Below are positions 17,054 through 25,536 of a stretch of DNA of 35,990 nucleotides, in pieces (the stretch's first letter is position 1; each line of letters opens with the position of its first letter). Where the stretch lies: NCBI GenBank assembly GCA_945903635.1, contig CAMDOT010000033.1, forward strand, positions 1 through 35,990. The letters are read 5' to 3'. Both the position numbers and the translations under genes were made by a program. The DNA comes from Rhizobium sp. Q54. GTDB lineage: Bacteria; Pseudomonadota; Alphaproteobacteria; Reyranellales; Reyranellaceae. The notes below the pieces were generated by a model that worked only from the letters and a program-made list of their open reading frames with translations, had not been told where the DNA came from and made no database searches.

Positions 17054-17488
17054 TTAAAACATCCCGTTGGTGTTGGCGGCCTTCTCCGGGATCGGCTGCA
17101 CCACGTCCCAGTGCTCGACGATCTTGCCGTTCTCCAGCCGGAAGATGTCAACGATGGCGACGCCGCGTTCGCCGGGCTCGCGCACGCCGTGGACATGCAG
17201 GATCACGAAGTCGCCCTCGGCGAAGGCGCGCTTGATCTCGCTCTTGGCATTGGGGAACTTCTCCTTGCGCATCGCGATGAAGGCCTTGAAGCCTTCGATG
17301 CCGTCGGGCGCACCGGGATTGTGCTGGATGTATTTCGGCCCGAAGTACTTGGCAGCCGCGTCGAAGTCTTTCTGGTTCAGGCCTTTCTCGTAGAACTCGA
17401 TCACGGCCTTCTTGTTGGACTCGGGATCGGCATAGGCAGGCGCCGCTGCGACGAACAGCACGGCGAGGATGAGGGCGAGGCGTTTCAT
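17054..17488 (-). CDS. Secreted SnoaL-like/NTF2-fold protein
   Basis: 144 residues with a signal peptide (KRLALILAVLFVAAAPAYA, cleavage near residue 20). The mature part has the SnoaL pattern: VIEFYEKGLNQKDFDAAAKY, IQHNPGAPDGIEGFKAF, EGDFVILHVHGV and IVDIFRLENGKIVEHWDVVQ. The last motif is especially typical. A good AAGGAGACC site precedes the ATG at 17488. It is divergent from the creatininase-like gene, 42 bases away. The enzymatic role is unknown. Confidence 0.85.
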   Translation of the reverse strand: MKRLALILAVLFVAAAPAYADPESNKKAVIEFYEKGLNQKDFDAAAKYFGPKYIQHNPGAPDGIEGFKAFIAMRKEKFPNAKSEIKRAFAEGDFVILHVHGVREPGERGVAIVDIFRLENGKIVEHWDVVQPIPEKAANTNGMF

Positions 17489-17530
17489 GGTGGTCTCCTT
17501 GTTGCCAACAACGCATGCTAGCATCCCGCC

Positions 17531-18208
17531 ATGACCGAACGTACTGGCGTGTGGCTGGAAGATCTGACCTGGCAGGAAGCCAAGGCGCGTTTCGATGCGG
17601 GCGCCGTGGTGGTCGTGCCGGTGGGGGCGGCGTCCAAGGCGCACGGTCCGCACCTGCCGCTCAAGACCGACGCGCTGACTGCCCGCGCGCTCGCCCAGAG
17701 ACTGATCGAGCGGCTGCCCGTCGTGGCCGCCCCGGTCGTGGGCTTCGGTTACTATCCTGCCTTCACATCCTTTGCCGGCAGCCAGCATCTCACGGCCGAC
17801 ACTTTTAGAGCGCTGATGCGCGAGCTGATCGGCAATCTGCGGACGCATGGCGTGCAGCGGATCGCGATCCTCAATACCGGCGTTTCGACCGAGAAGCCGC
17901 TCGACGAGGTGGCGGGCGAATTGGGCGAGGTCGCCGTGCTGCACATGCGGCTGCTGGGGATCGGCGCCCACTCGCTGTTCGACAATCCCGAGGGTGGGCA
18001 TGCCGACGAGCGCGAGACCTCGGTCGTGCTGGCGCTGGAGCCGCGCAGCGTGCGCATGGACCGGTTGGCGCCGGAGGGTGACTTCAAGCTGACTGCCGCG
18101 ACCGGCGATGCTTCGCGTGCCTCGGCCTTCAAGGGCGAGCGGCTGATCGACGCCCGGGTCGAGGATATGGTGGCGGCCCTCGTCGCGCGGTGGCCGGACG
18201 CCTTCTAA
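17531..18208 (+). CDS. Creatininase-family protein with altered metal site
   Basis: 225 residues. The family block VGAASKAHGPHLPLKTD (31-47) and GGHADERETS (~158) are recognisable, along with the SFAGSQHLTADTF segment. In creatininase the first block reads EQHGPH and supplies Glu34 and His36. Here Lys36 stands in place of that glutamate while His38 and Asp47 remain, and the NGHGGN block with a metal-binding His is NTGVST (115-120). The standard binuclear centre cannot be intact, so the reaction may differ; amidohydrolase function is an inference only. Confidence 0.75.
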   Translation: MTERTGVWLEDLTWQEAKARFDAGAVVVVPVGAASKAHGPHLPLKTDALTARALAQRLIERLPVVAAPVVGFGYYPAFTSFAGSQHLTADTFRALMRELIGNLRTHGVQRIAILNTGVSTEKPLDEVAGELGEVAVLHMRLLGIGAHSLFDNPEGGHADERETSVVLALEPRSVRMDRLAPEGDFKLTAATGDASRASAFKGERLIDARVEDMVAALVARWPDAF

Positions 18209-18220
18209 CTTCGGCGCTTT

Positions 18221-18730
18221 CTAGCGCGGGGGCGCTGCTTCGCCCTCGAACCGCACCGGCCGGAAAGTGCGGACCAGCTTCTTGGCTTCAGCAACCTGCG
18301 TCGTCGTCATGCGGGCCGCGAGCATGTCGCGTTGCCGCGCGGCTTCGGAGGCGTCGCTCAACGTGTGACCAGCGCTGATCGAGAACCACATATAGGCGAG
18401 CACGAAGTCCTTCGGCACGCCGTCGCCCTTCACATAGAGGATGCCGAGCTTGTACTGAGCAAAGGGCTGGCCCTGCAGCGCCGCCGATTCGAACCATTTG
18501 GCCGCCTCGGCGGTGCTGCGCATCTCGCCCATGGCCTCGGAATAGACCATGCCCAGACGATACTGGGCGTAGGGATTTCCGGCCTCGGCTATCGGCAACA
18601 GGATCTTTTCCGCGGTCGCATAGTCGCCGCGCTGGTAGGCTGCGTTGGCGTCGTCGAGCGGCGCGGCGAGCGCGGGCCCGGCGGCGGCAAACGACAGCAA
18701 CAGACAGAGTCCGATCAGGGAACGCTTCAT
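18221..18730 (-). CDS. Secreted Sel1/TPR-repeat protein
   Basis: 169 residues; the ATG at 18730 is preferred over one two codons upstream because GAGG sits 8 bases before it. A signal peptide (KRSLIGLCLLLSFAAAGPAL, ALA) is followed by Sel1 repeats: DANAAYQRGDYATAEKILLP, GNPYAQYRLGMVYSEAMGEM, AAKWFESAALQGQPFAQYKL and DFVLAYMWFSISAGHTLSDA. The repeats form a helical solenoid for protein contacts. Location is periplasmic. It converges on the creatininase-like gene. Confidence 0.85.
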   Translation of the reverse strand: MKRSLIGLCLLLSFAAAGPALAAPLDDANAAYQRGDYATAEKILLPIAEAGNPYAQYRLGMVYSEAMGEMRSTAEAAKWFESAALQGQPFAQYKLGILYVKGDGVPKDFVLAYMWFSISAGHTLSDASEAARQRDMLAARMTTTQVAEAKKLVRTFRPVRFEGEAAPPR

Positions 18731-18803
18731 GGCCATTTCCTCGGGCGAAGTATGTCACAGGCGCAATCGGCGTGCAGCCCGGCGATCTCAACTGGTGACG
18801 ACG

Positions 18804-20642
18804 TCAGATGTTGATGGCCGCCGCGCCGGTCTTCTCCCAGTCGATCCAGCCCTTCAGTTCCATGAAGCTGCCGTCGTCGATGCCGATCTCGCGGGCGATG
18901 ACGGCGTTCAGTTTGGCGTTCATCGCCGCGATCAGGTCGCGATGGCGATCGAAATCGTGGGCCAGGTTCACCATCTCGTCGGGGTCGTTGAGAAGGTCGT
19001 AGAGTTCGAGATCGTTCTTGGCGCGCAGCTCTTCCAGCGTGGCCGGCGTGTTGAAGCCGCGGAACGAGAAGTAGCGGCTGAACTTGTAGCGCTCATCCGT
19101 GATGCTGCGGATGCAGACGCGCAGCGACCAGTCGATCGGGAACGACTCGATCTTCTGGAACAGGGCCGAACGCGCGATCGATTTGTTCAGCAGCGTCTCG
19201 TAGAGCTCCCGGGTGAACTTCGAATCGTGCACCATGAGCTGGCTATAACAGAACAGCGCGCCGCCGCGGCGCCGGGTGAATTCGGGATCGGCCGGCTGGC
19301 GCAGCAGCGGGGAGAAGTCCTGGCCCTTCATGCGCGTCATCGTATCGGCTACCGGCGTCGTGGACTTGCCGGTCAGGGCGACGATGCTGGGCACGAGGTC
19401 GAGATGCGAGGTCGTCTCCAGGCAGCGCTGGCCGCCCTTGATGGCGGGATGCACGACCAGCATCGGCACGTGGTTCTGCTGGCGATAGGTCGTCGTGCCC
19501 TTGCCCGAGAGGCCGCCGTGCGCGCCCAGCAGCTCGCCGTGATCGGAGGTGAAGATCACGATGGTCTTGTCGGTGAGTGCTAGCCGGTCGAGCTGTTCCA
19601 GGAGCTGCACGATCTGCTGGTCGACGTCGCGGATGGCGTTGAAATAGTAGTTCTGGCGCAGCCGCACGCGGCTCTCATCCGGCGGGATCAGGCCCGTCAG
19701 GATGGCGTTGGCGGCATGATAGATGCGGTGCGCCGGCACGCGGCCGGGCGCGTCGAGCGACTGCCGCCAGCTCGGCTGCAGCGGGATCTCGTTCCATTGC
19801 TGCTTGTAGAGCGTGTCGTCGGGTGGATAAGCGATTTTCAGCTTGGCTTCGATCGCCTGCTGCGGCGGCTGGCCGGGCGTGTCGGTGTTGACCCACATGA
19901 CGTCGTGCGGATTGACGAAATTGACCGCGAGGAACCACGGCTGGCGCTTGTCGGTCATCGGCCGGCCCTTGGCCTTCAGCCACTGTGCCGCCTGGGCCGC
20001 TACGATCTGGTCGTACTGGTAGCCGCCCTGGGCGCCTTCGATGAAGTCGCCGGTTCCGGTGTAGTCGTAGAAGCCGTAGTCGCGGTCCATCAGGGTCTCG
20101 AACAGCGCCTTGATCTCGTCGGCCCTGTTCTCCATCGCCATGGCGCCGTTCAGGTGCCATTTGCCCTTGTAGGCGGTGTAGTAGCCCAGCTTGCGCAGGA
20201 TCTTGCCGATGGTCGGCAGCTTGGGGTCGAGGCTCTTCATGTAGGGGACGCCGGCATTGTCGAAGATGCCGTTCAGCGGCATGTGCAGGCCGGTGTAGAT
20301 GACCGCGCGCGAGGCCGAGCACATGTCGGCGGCGATCTGGTGGTTCTCGAAGTAGGTGCCGGTGCGGCGCAACCGCTCGTGGCCCGGCAGCGGCACGGGC
20401 CAGCCCGGCCCCATGTAATGCTCCTGGTCCGTCAGGATGAAGAGGATGTTGTAGCCGCCGTCATTGGAACCCGGCGCCTCGGTCGAGGGGAACGCCGACT
20501 GAGTACCTCCGGCGATCGCCGGAGCCGGGGCCTGGGCCTGGGCCTGGGCCTGGGCCAGTGCATCACTGGCCAGGGTGGCGCCTGCCAGGGCGGCGGCGCC
20601 GGCGCGGAGAAAGTCCCTTCTCGGGTGTTTACGCTTGGTCAT
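18804..20642 (-). CDS. Tat-exported sulfatase (formylglycine type)
   Basis: 612 residues. A Tat signal is evident: KHPRRDFLRAGAAALAGATL, ending in an alanine-glutamine run encoded by a DNA hexamer repeat. The sulfatase core is present: NILFILTDQEH (D72), the formylglycine motif ADMCSASRAVIYTG with C108 in CxxSR, and TIVIFTSDHGELLGAHGG. Maturation needs a formylglycine-generating enzyme, which is not in the window. Substrates could be aryl or carbohydrate sulfates, or choline sulfate. Phosphonate monoester hydrolases share the fold, so substrate is open. Confidence 0.85.
   Translation of the reverse strand: MTKRKHPRRDFLRAGAAALAGATLASDALAQAQAQAQAPAPAIAGGTQSAFPSTEAPGSNDGGYNILFILTDQEHYMGPGWPVPLPGHERLRRTGTYFENHQIAADMCSASRAVIYTGLHMPLNGIFDNAGVPYMKSLDPKLPTIGKILRKLGYYTAYKGKWHLNGAMAMENRADEIKALFETLMDRDYGFYDYTGTGDFIEGAQGGYQYDQIVAAQAAQWLKAKGRPMTDKRQPWFLAVNFVNPHDVMWVNTDTPGQPPQQAIEAKLKIAYPPDDTLYKQQWNEIPLQPSWRQSLDAPGRVPAHRIYHAANAILTGLIPPDESRVRLRQNYYFNAIRDVDQQIVQLLEQLDRLALTDKTIVIFTSDHGELLGAHGGLSGKGTTTYRQQNHVPMLVVHPAIKGGQRCLETTSHLDLVPSIVALTGKSTTPVADTMTRMKGQDFSPLLRQPADPEFTRRRGGALFCYSQLMVHDSKFTRELYETLLNKSIARSALFQKIESFPIDWSLRVCIRSITDERYKFSRYFSFRGFNTPATLEELRAKNDLELYDLLNDPDEMVNLAHDFDRHRDLIAAMNAKLNAVIAREIGIDDGSFMELKGWIDWEKTGAAAINI
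20531..20554. repeat. Hexanucleotide repeat CCTGGG x4 in the sulfatase signal region
   Basis: Four perfect tandem copies of CCTGGG, read on the minus strand as alternating Ala-Gln just after the Tat signal. Gain or loss of a unit would change linker length by two residues without shifting the frame. Confidence 0.9.
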
Positions 20643-20732
20643 CCCTGATTCTCATGGAATTGCCGCATTCCAGCAACGATGTCGTGACTGCTGCCGTCTA
20701 GCCCGACGGGCGGGAGCATGGGATAATTCGCC

Positions 20733-22241
20733 ATGGCCAATGATTCTGGACTCTTCACTCCCGGTGACGCGGCGTTTCCGTTCGACAACAGCTACGCCCG
20801 TTTGCCCGAACGCTTCTATGCCCGCCTGCCGCCGACGCCGGTCGCGGCACCGCGCCTGCTCAAGCTCAACTACGCGCTGGCGCGCCAGCTCGGCCTCGAC
20901 CCCGATGTGCTGAGTTCCCCCGAGGGCGTGGCGATCCTGGCCGGCAATCGCCTGGCTCCCGGTTCGCAGCCGATCGCGCTCGCCTATGCCGGCCACCAGT
21001 TCGGCGGCTTCTCGCCGCAGCTGGGCGACGGCCGCGCCATCCTGCTGGGCGAGGTCATCGACCGCGACGGCGTGCGTCGTGACATCCAGCTCAAAGGTTC
21101 CGGCCCGACGCCGTTCTCGCGTCGCGGCGACGGCCGTGCGGCGCTGGGCCCGGTGCTGCGCGAATACCTGGTCAGCGAGGCGATGTTCGTTCTCGGCATT
21201 CCCACCACCCGGTCGCTGGCCGCCGTCAGCACCGGCGAGCCGGTGTGGCGCGAGGCCGAGTTGCCGGGCGCGGTGCTGACACGGGTGGCGTCGAGCCATA
21301 TCCGCGTCGGCACCTTCCAGTTCTTTGCCGCGCGCGAAGACCTCGAGGCGTTGCGCCTGCTGGCCGACCACGCGATCGACCGCCACTACCCCGAGGCGCG
21401 CAAGGCGGCGCAGCCCTATCGCGCCTTCTACGAGCAGGTGATCGCGCGCCAGGCCAATCTGGTCGCGCAGTGGATGCTGGTGGGCTTCATCCACGGCGTC
21501 ATGAACACCGACAACTCCTCGATCTCGGGCGAGACCATCGACTACGGCCCCTGTGCCTTCATGGATGCCTACGATCCATCGACTGTCTTCAGCTCGATCG
21601 ATACCCAGGGCCGTTACGCCTACATCAACCAGCCGCGCATTGCGCCGTGGAACCTGGCGCGCTTCGGCGAGACGCTGCTGCCGCTGCTGGCCGACGACAG
21701 TGAAGCAGCACTTGCCATCGCCAACGAGGCGCTCGCCACCTTCCAGCCGCTCTATGCCGCGGCGTTGCTGCAAGGCCTGCGCCGCAAGCTCGGCCTGTTC
21801 ACCGAAGACGAGGGCGACGCGGTGCTGGCCGAGGATCTGCTGAAGGCGATGGCCGCCAACCAGGCCGACTTCACGCTCACCTTCCGTCGCCTGGGCGATG
21901 CGGCCGCCGATCCCGCGCTGGACAGCGGTGTCCGCGACCAGTTCCTCGATCCCGCCGCCTTCGATGCCTGGGCCGTGCGCTGGCGCGAGCGGCTGGCGCG
22001 TGAACCGCAGGATGGTATGGCCCGCCGCGCGGCGATGCATGCGACCAACCCGATCTATATTCCGCGCAACCATCGGGTCGAAGCTGTGCTGGCCGCCGCC
22101 ATCGAGCGCGACGATTACGCACCGTTCGAGGAGCTGATGACGGTGCTGGCACGACCCTTCGACGAGCGGGCGGAATTCGCCGCCTACGCCGAGCCGCCAA
22201 CCGACGACATGACCGGCTACAAGACTTTCTGCGGCACCTGA
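20733..22241 (+). CDS. selO: Protein adenylyltransferase SelO (YdiU family)
   Basis: 502 residues. The N-terminal [20 protein letters not shown] is the SelO hallmark, then [39 protein letters not shown], and the catalytic region [20 protein letters not shown] followed by GPCAFMD. These are the pseudokinase-fold residues that bind ATP in a flipped orientation and transfer AMP to Ser, Thr or Tyr of target proteins, a redox stress response in studied bacteria. The C-terminus is YKTFCGT; the cysteine takes the place of selenocysteine in eukaryotic members. Length matches the bacterial family. A 15-bp tandem duplication covers the stop. Confidence 0.93.
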   Translation: MANDSGLFTPGDAAFPFDNSYARLPERFYARLPPTPVAAPRLLKLNYALARQLGLDPDVLSSPEGVAILAGNRLAPGSQPIALAYAGHQFGGFSPQLGDGRAILLGEVIDRDGVRRDIQLKGSGPTPFSRRGDGRAALGPVLREYLVSEAMFVLGIPTTRSLAAVSTGEPVWREAELPGAVLTRVASSHIRVGTFQFFAAREDLEALRLLADHAIDRHYPEARKAAQPYRAFYEQVIARQANLVAQWMLVGFIHGVMNTDNSSISGETIDYGPCAFMDAYDPSTVFSSIDTQGRYAYINQPRIAPWNLARFGETLLPLLADDSEAALAIANEALATFQPLYAAALLQGLRRKLGLFTEDEGDAVLAEDLLKAMAANQADFTLTFRRLGDAAADPALDSGVRDQFLDPAAFDAWAVRWRERLAREPQDGMARRAAMHATNPIYIPRNHRVEAVLAAAIERDDYAPFEELMTVLARPFDERAEFAAYAEPPTDDMTGYKTFCGT

Positions 22242-22288
22242 GGCTGCGGCACCTGAGGCCGCGCCGCGGTCAGCCGGCCTCATGAAAG

Positions 22289-22798
22289 TTATCGCTCCGG
22301 CGGCACGACCAGGAACAGGTCGGTATCGCCGGGATCGACGCCGCAGGCGGTCAGTGCCGCATGGACCTGGCCGCGATGGTGGGTCTGGTGATTGAAGAAA
22401 TGCACCATCAGCGGACCCTTGGGCCGGCGCATCTCCGCCTTGGCCGCGCCGCTCCACCACACCAGATCCGAATCGAGCCAGGCCTGATCGATGCGACCGG
22501 CGAAATCCTCGAGTAACGCATCGACCTTGATCCGCTCCGCCCGCAGCTCGTCGAAATCCTCGAACAGGGTCGGGCTCGCGGTGTTGGCCACCGTGTTGGC
22601 CGGCCAGCCGTCGAAGCGCGACATCCACTGCCGGTCGGCCCACATCAGGTGGTTGAGCGTGCCGTGCAGCGACTTCCAGAACAGGCCGCGATCGGCCTCG
22701 CGCTGTTCGTTGGACAGAAGCGCCGCGCCTGCATAGAGGCGACGGTTCATCTCCGAATTATAGCGCGCCATGGTGCGGACATAGGACGGCGTGATCAT
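22289..22798 (-). CDS. DinB-family protein
   Basis: 169 residues. The four-helix DinB/YfiT bundle is marked by GTLNHLMWADRQW (H50) and MVHFFNHQTHHRGQVHAALT (H137 and H141), giving the three-histidine metal site with the usual spacing. Members include thiol S-transferases and metal-dependent hydrolases of unknown role. No thiol-cofactor genes are near, so the reaction is not assigned. It is 24 bases downstream of the YflT-like gene on the same strand and may share its transcript. Confidence 0.88.
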   Translation of the reverse strand: MITPSYVRTMARYNSEMNRRLYAGAALLSNEQREADRGLFWKSLHGTLNHLMWADRQWMSRFDGWPANTVANTASPTLFEDFDELRAERIKVDALLEDFAGRIDQAWLDSDLVWWSGAAKAEMRRPKGPLMVHFFNHQTHHRGQVHAALTACGVDPGDTDLFLVVPPER

Positions 22799-22822
22799 CG
22801 GCGAACTCCCTGCACTGATCCG

Positions 22823-23410
22823 CTACACCGATCCGCCACGCCGGATCCGCTCGAGCTCCGCCTCGCTCGGCCGATAGGCCGGAGCCTTGGGGTCGAAGCA
22901 GGTCCAGCCTTCGCCGCGATAGGCGCTGCCGCGCTGCACCGGATCGATCGGCTTGTAGCGGTCGAGGATGGCCTGGATCCTGGCACCCTCGCGGCCGGCG
23001 ACGCGCGCGCTCACCAGGGTGCAGCCGCGCCGCACCGCCTCCGAATAGACGTCGGCATGCTCCTTCGACAGGCCGGCATCGACCAGTGCGCCCACGACGC
23101 CGCCAGCCGCAGCGCCTGCCATGGCGCCCACGGCGATGCTCGCCAGCCAGCCCGCCGCCACCACCGCCCCGAGGCCGGGAATGGTCAGGATGCCGAGGCC
23201 TGCCAGCATGCCGGCGCCGCCGCCCAGCGCGGTACCGAGGCCGATGCCGGTGGCCGCATCGGGATATTTGTCGATCTCGTCGAGTTCGGCGCTGACGCAC
23301 TTGTTGGCGACCAGGCTGATGTCCTTCGATGGCACGCCGGCTTCTTCCAGCGCGCTCACGGCGGCGCGGGCATCGGCGTGGGTGTCGTAGACCCGGCTGA
23401 CGGTCTTCAT
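22823..23410 (-). CDS. YflT/GSP17M-domain protein with glycine-zipper-like segment
   Basis: 195 residues. The first ~40 residues ([36 protein letters not shown]) match the general stress protein 17M domain. A long glycine/alanine-rich hydrophobic stretch follows ([20 protein letters not shown], then [20 protein letters not shown]), probably a pair of membrane-inserting helices. After this the GSP17M-like pattern repeats ([20 protein letters not shown]). The C-terminal 40 residues are polar with a single cysteine. A stress role is inferred from the family only. Confidence 0.75.
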   Translation of the reverse strand: MKTVSRVYDTHADARAAVSALEEAGVPSKDISLVANKCVSAELDEIDKYPDAATGIGLGTALGGGAGMLAGLGILTIPGLGAVVAAGWLASIAVGAMAGAAAGGVVGALVDAGLSKEHADVYSEAVRRGCTLVSARVAGREGARIQAILDRYKPIDPVQRGSAYRGEGWTCFDPKAPAYRPSEAELERIRRGGSV

Positions 23411-23598
23411 GCTCGCATCCTTTGGTGATCCGCGGCGGACGATGAGTACGCGCGCGAGATTACAAGGTTATAGCAGGACAGCATCGAAGGGGAGCGTGCC
23501 GAGGGAGCCGAACGCGCGGCGCATCGGACGTCGCGCGATCTGGTGTTTTGTCGGTCGGCGACGCGCGACGACCACCTCAAGCCCTTGATCCATCTCGC

Positions 23599-24420
23599 CT
23601 AAACCGGGAAGGGATCGGACTCGGCCTGTCCGACCAACGGCGACATCGCGCGACGGCGCGCCTCTTCCAGGGCGCGCGCCAGTTCCTCGCGCAGGACCGG
23701 GCCGAGGCTCGAGGCGAGGGCCTGGCTGAGGGTAGCCGCAAAGGCGGCGGGATCGGGCGCGGGAGCGGCGGGAGCCGGCGCGGAAGCAGGCGCGGGGGCA
23801 GCGGCGGGCCTGGTGTGGCGGCGGCGGGAATTGAGCTGGCCGATCATGCGCATCAGCAGCGCATCGTTGTAGCTCTCGGCCTCGCCCAGCTTGCGGCCCT
23901 TGAAGAAGAACGGCTTTATCGTGGCCTTGCCCGCGCGCGCCATGGCCTTGTCTTCGAGGAGTTGCTGGCGCCGGTCGAGCGCCTCCTCGCAGCGCTGGTT
24001 GAACGCGGGGAGGTTGTTGCGCCAGCGCTGGATGGTGCGGACGCTGACTCCCGCCGCGGCGGCGGCCTGGCCGACCGAGCCCCAGCGCTCGAGCTGGGCC
24101 AGGAAGCAGGCGCGGATGCGGCCCGGCGTCCTGTGTTTGGGCGGGCCGGAAAACAGCGCACGCTCCATGGCGGTGCCGGCCTTCTCGATCGCCTGAGCGC
24201 GCTTGGCAGCCTCCTCGGCCTCGCGCTGCGGCTGCGTCTCCTCGTCGGCCTTGGCCTGCAGCTCCTCCAGCGTGAGGGCCGCCATGTGTGAGGGCAGGCG
24301 GACGTTGGCGCCGTGGAGCTGCTTGAGATAGAGCGCCTCGGCCCAGGAGAGGGCCTCGATCCGCTCCGGCGGCGTCCGTCCGGCCGGTCCGAAGATGCGT
24401 TCCTGCTCGGAAATCGTCAT
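23599..24420 (-). CDS. HTH protein resembling phage terminase small subunits (family copy 2)
   Basis: 273 residues, paralogous to the protein at 8648. Shared parts are ALSWAEALYLKQLHGANVRL with HMAALTLEELQAKA (23-58), the HTH GSVGQAAAAAGVSVRTIQRW (114-133) with NLPAFNQRCEEAL after it, and PFFFKGRKLGEAES...ALLMRMI (~170-193). The tail differs: an Ala-Pro linker and an amphipathic helix (AATLSQALASSLGPVLREEL), with no palindrome inserted. AGGAGG precedes the ATG. No kinase gene follows; the next gene on the strand is the YflT-like one, 188 bases on. DNA binding is expected; targets are unknown. Confidence 0.75.
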   Translation of the reverse strand: MTISEQERIFGPAGRTPPERIEALSWAEALYLKQLHGANVRLPSHMAALTLEELQAKADEETQPQREAEEAAKRAQAIEKAGTAMERALFSGPPKHRTPGRIRACFLAQLERWGSVGQAAAAAGVSVRTIQRWRNNLPAFNQRCEEALDRRQQLLEDKAMARAGKATIKPFFFKGRKLGEAESYNDALLMRMIGQLNSRRRHTRPAAAPAPASAPAPAAPAPDPAAFAATLSQALASSLGPVLREELARALEEARRRAMSPLVGQAESDPFPV

Positions 24421-24483
24421 TTGATCCTCCTATCTTTCCTTCTGTCTGGAGCCTCTACAGGCCCGTTCCGTCTTTCAGCAGGA

Positions 24484-24511
24484 AATATAGGGAGGATAGG
24501 ACTATTGTCAA
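24484..24511 (-). promoter_or_regulatory. Strong sigma-70-like promoter with TATCCT boxes, HTH copy 2
   Basis: On the minus strand TTGACA (24511-24506), a 16-base spacer and TATATT (24489-24484). CCCCTATTGACA, TATCCT and TATAT-T-TCCT are shared with the promoter at 8565, including identical spacer length. It ends about 60 bases before the start codon. Confidence 0.7.
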
Positions 24512-24569
24512 TAGGGGACATCCGTCGGTGGTCGATATACCCTCCGCTGGTTTCCGGGGGAAACGACTC

Positions 24570-24812
24570 ATGCTGCGGTTTTGTCCAACCTGCGCCTCGC
24601 GACACGCGATGAAGCGATTTGAGGGTGAGACTTTCACCGTCCAGCACGCTGGCAGGGCTGAGGCCGTCAGCGGATTGACCGGCTGGCGCTGCGAAGCCTG
24701 CGGCGAGATCGAGTTCGACGATACGAGCGTCCGCCGCTACGCCGCGACGGGCGATGGCCTCGTGATGCAGGACCGCGCCCGGCGAACACAGGCACGGCGC
24801 GAAGTGGAATAG
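24570..24812 (+). CDS. Solo YgiT/MqsA-type zinc finger protein
   Basis: 80 residues from the ATG preceded by GGGGGAA; a GTG at 24528 is less likely. Two CxxC pairs, FCPTCAS (C5, C8) and WRCEACGEIEF (C41, C44), frame a short beta region, as in the zinc domain of MqsA (YgiT) antitoxins. The C-terminal HTH of MqsA, which binds operators, is missing; only a short basic tail follows (RARRTQARREVE). No MqsR-like toxin is adjacent. It could be a degraded antitoxin or a separate small zinc-ribbon protein. Its stop is 3 bases from that of the convergent antitoxin gene. Confidence 0.65.
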   Translation: MLRFCPTCASRHAMKRFEGETFTVQHAGRAEAVSGLTGWRCEACGEIEFDDTSVRRYAATGDGLVMQDRARRTQARREVE

Positions 24813-24815
24813 GTA

Positions 24816-25184
24816 CTACGCCGCGCGCCGGGCCGGCCGCTTGCGGGGGCCGCTGGTAACGCGCAACTCCAGCCCGTCGCGCTTCTGCAGATAGCCGATC
24901 ACGCCGAACAGGTTGCGCGCCTGCGGATTGCCGCGCGGGCCGAACATGCGGATCAGGCTCTTGGACGGCGTGCCGATGGCGCGGCCCAGCCGTTCGAAGC
25001 CGTCGGTCGCCTTGATGTAGTCGCGCAGGATCGTCTTGCCGGTGTCGACGTCGCCCGCGAGCATCGCCTCGACGGCCTGCTGGATGAGGGCCTGGCGGAA
25101 GGCCGGGTCCGAGGCGATGTAGCCGTCGATCAGCTCGCGCACGCTGCCGGTGAGGGGAGGCTTGGCTCGCTTCGTCTTGATCAT
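24816..25184 (-). CDS. Antitoxin-like DNA-binding protein of a toxin-first type II TA pair
   Basis: 122 residues from an ATG overlapping the toxin stop as ATGA. The fold is helical, with IDGYIASDPAFRQALIQQAV, then DVDTGKTILRDYIKATDGFE and an HTH-like stretch LGRAIGTPSKSLIRMFGPRG, close to the antitoxins that accompany RelE/ParE proteins of the HigB/Gp49 type. The basic C-terminus (SGPRKRPARRAA) may contact DNA. It would neutralise the toxin and repress the operon through the inverted repeat at 25519. Confidence 0.8.
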   Translation of the reverse strand: MIKTKRAKPPLTGSVRELIDGYIASDPAFRQALIQQAVEAMLAGDVDTGKTILRDYIKATDGFERLGRAIGTPSKSLIRMFGPRGNPQARNLFGVIGYLQKRDGLELRVTSGPRKRPARRAA

Positions 25185-25510
25185 GTCTCGCTCCGCTTGC
25201 GGCGTTTGTAGTCTTCCCAATAGGCGTGAGCCGCCTCGATGTCGCGCTGCTGACGGTTCTTCGATCCGCCGACCAGCAGGATGATCAGAAGATCGCCATC
25301 GCGGCCGAAGTAGAGCCGATAGCCCGGGCCGAAATCGAGACGCCGCTCCTGCACGCCACTGCCAACGCTCTTCACGTTGGAAAGATTACCGCGCGACAGT
25401 TGCACCAGGGCCGTGGCGACCCGCGCCCGCGTGACGCTGTCGAGTCCATCGAGCCAGCGCTGAATCGGCCGGCGCCCCACCGGATCGATATAGTCGCGCA
25501 GTTCGATCAT
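25181..25510 (-). CDS. RelE/ParE-superfamily toxin (HigB/Gp49-like)
   Basis: 109 residues. The segment VQERRLDFGPGYRLYFGRDG, then LLIILLVGGSKNRQQRDIEA and AHAYWEDYKRR is the standard pattern of Gp49/HigB-like toxins, probably ribosome-dependent mRNA interferases. The basic, aromatic residues needed for activity (R, Y, K in RLYFGRD and SKNRQQRD) are kept, so the protein looks intact. The toxin is the first gene, as in higBA. The target is inferred from the family. Confidence 0.85.
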   Translation of the reverse strand: MIELRDYIDPVGRRPIQRWLDGLDSVTRARVATALVQLSRGNLSNVKSVGSGVQERRLDFGPGYRLYFGRDGDLLIILLVGGSKNRQQRDIEAAHAYWEDYKRRKRSET

Positions 25511-25518
25511 GGGGAATG

Positions 25519-25536
25519 GGTAACGTATCTGTTACC
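25519..25536 (-). promoter_or_regulatory. Inverted-repeat operator upstream of the toxin gene
   Basis: GGTAAC-N6-GTTACC is a perfect 6-bp inverted repeat, 9 bases before the toxin ATG, with TTGACT (25545-25540) just beyond as a possible -35 element. TA operons are typically repressed by their antitoxin at such dyads. The short distance and missing ribosome site suggest a very short or absent leader. Confidence 0.55.

Noticed and set aside
20652..22643. Long minus-strand open frame opposite selO
   Set aside because: It is antisense to a clearly conserved gene, has GC-driven composition and no recognisable motif. Such frames are common in high-GC DNA.
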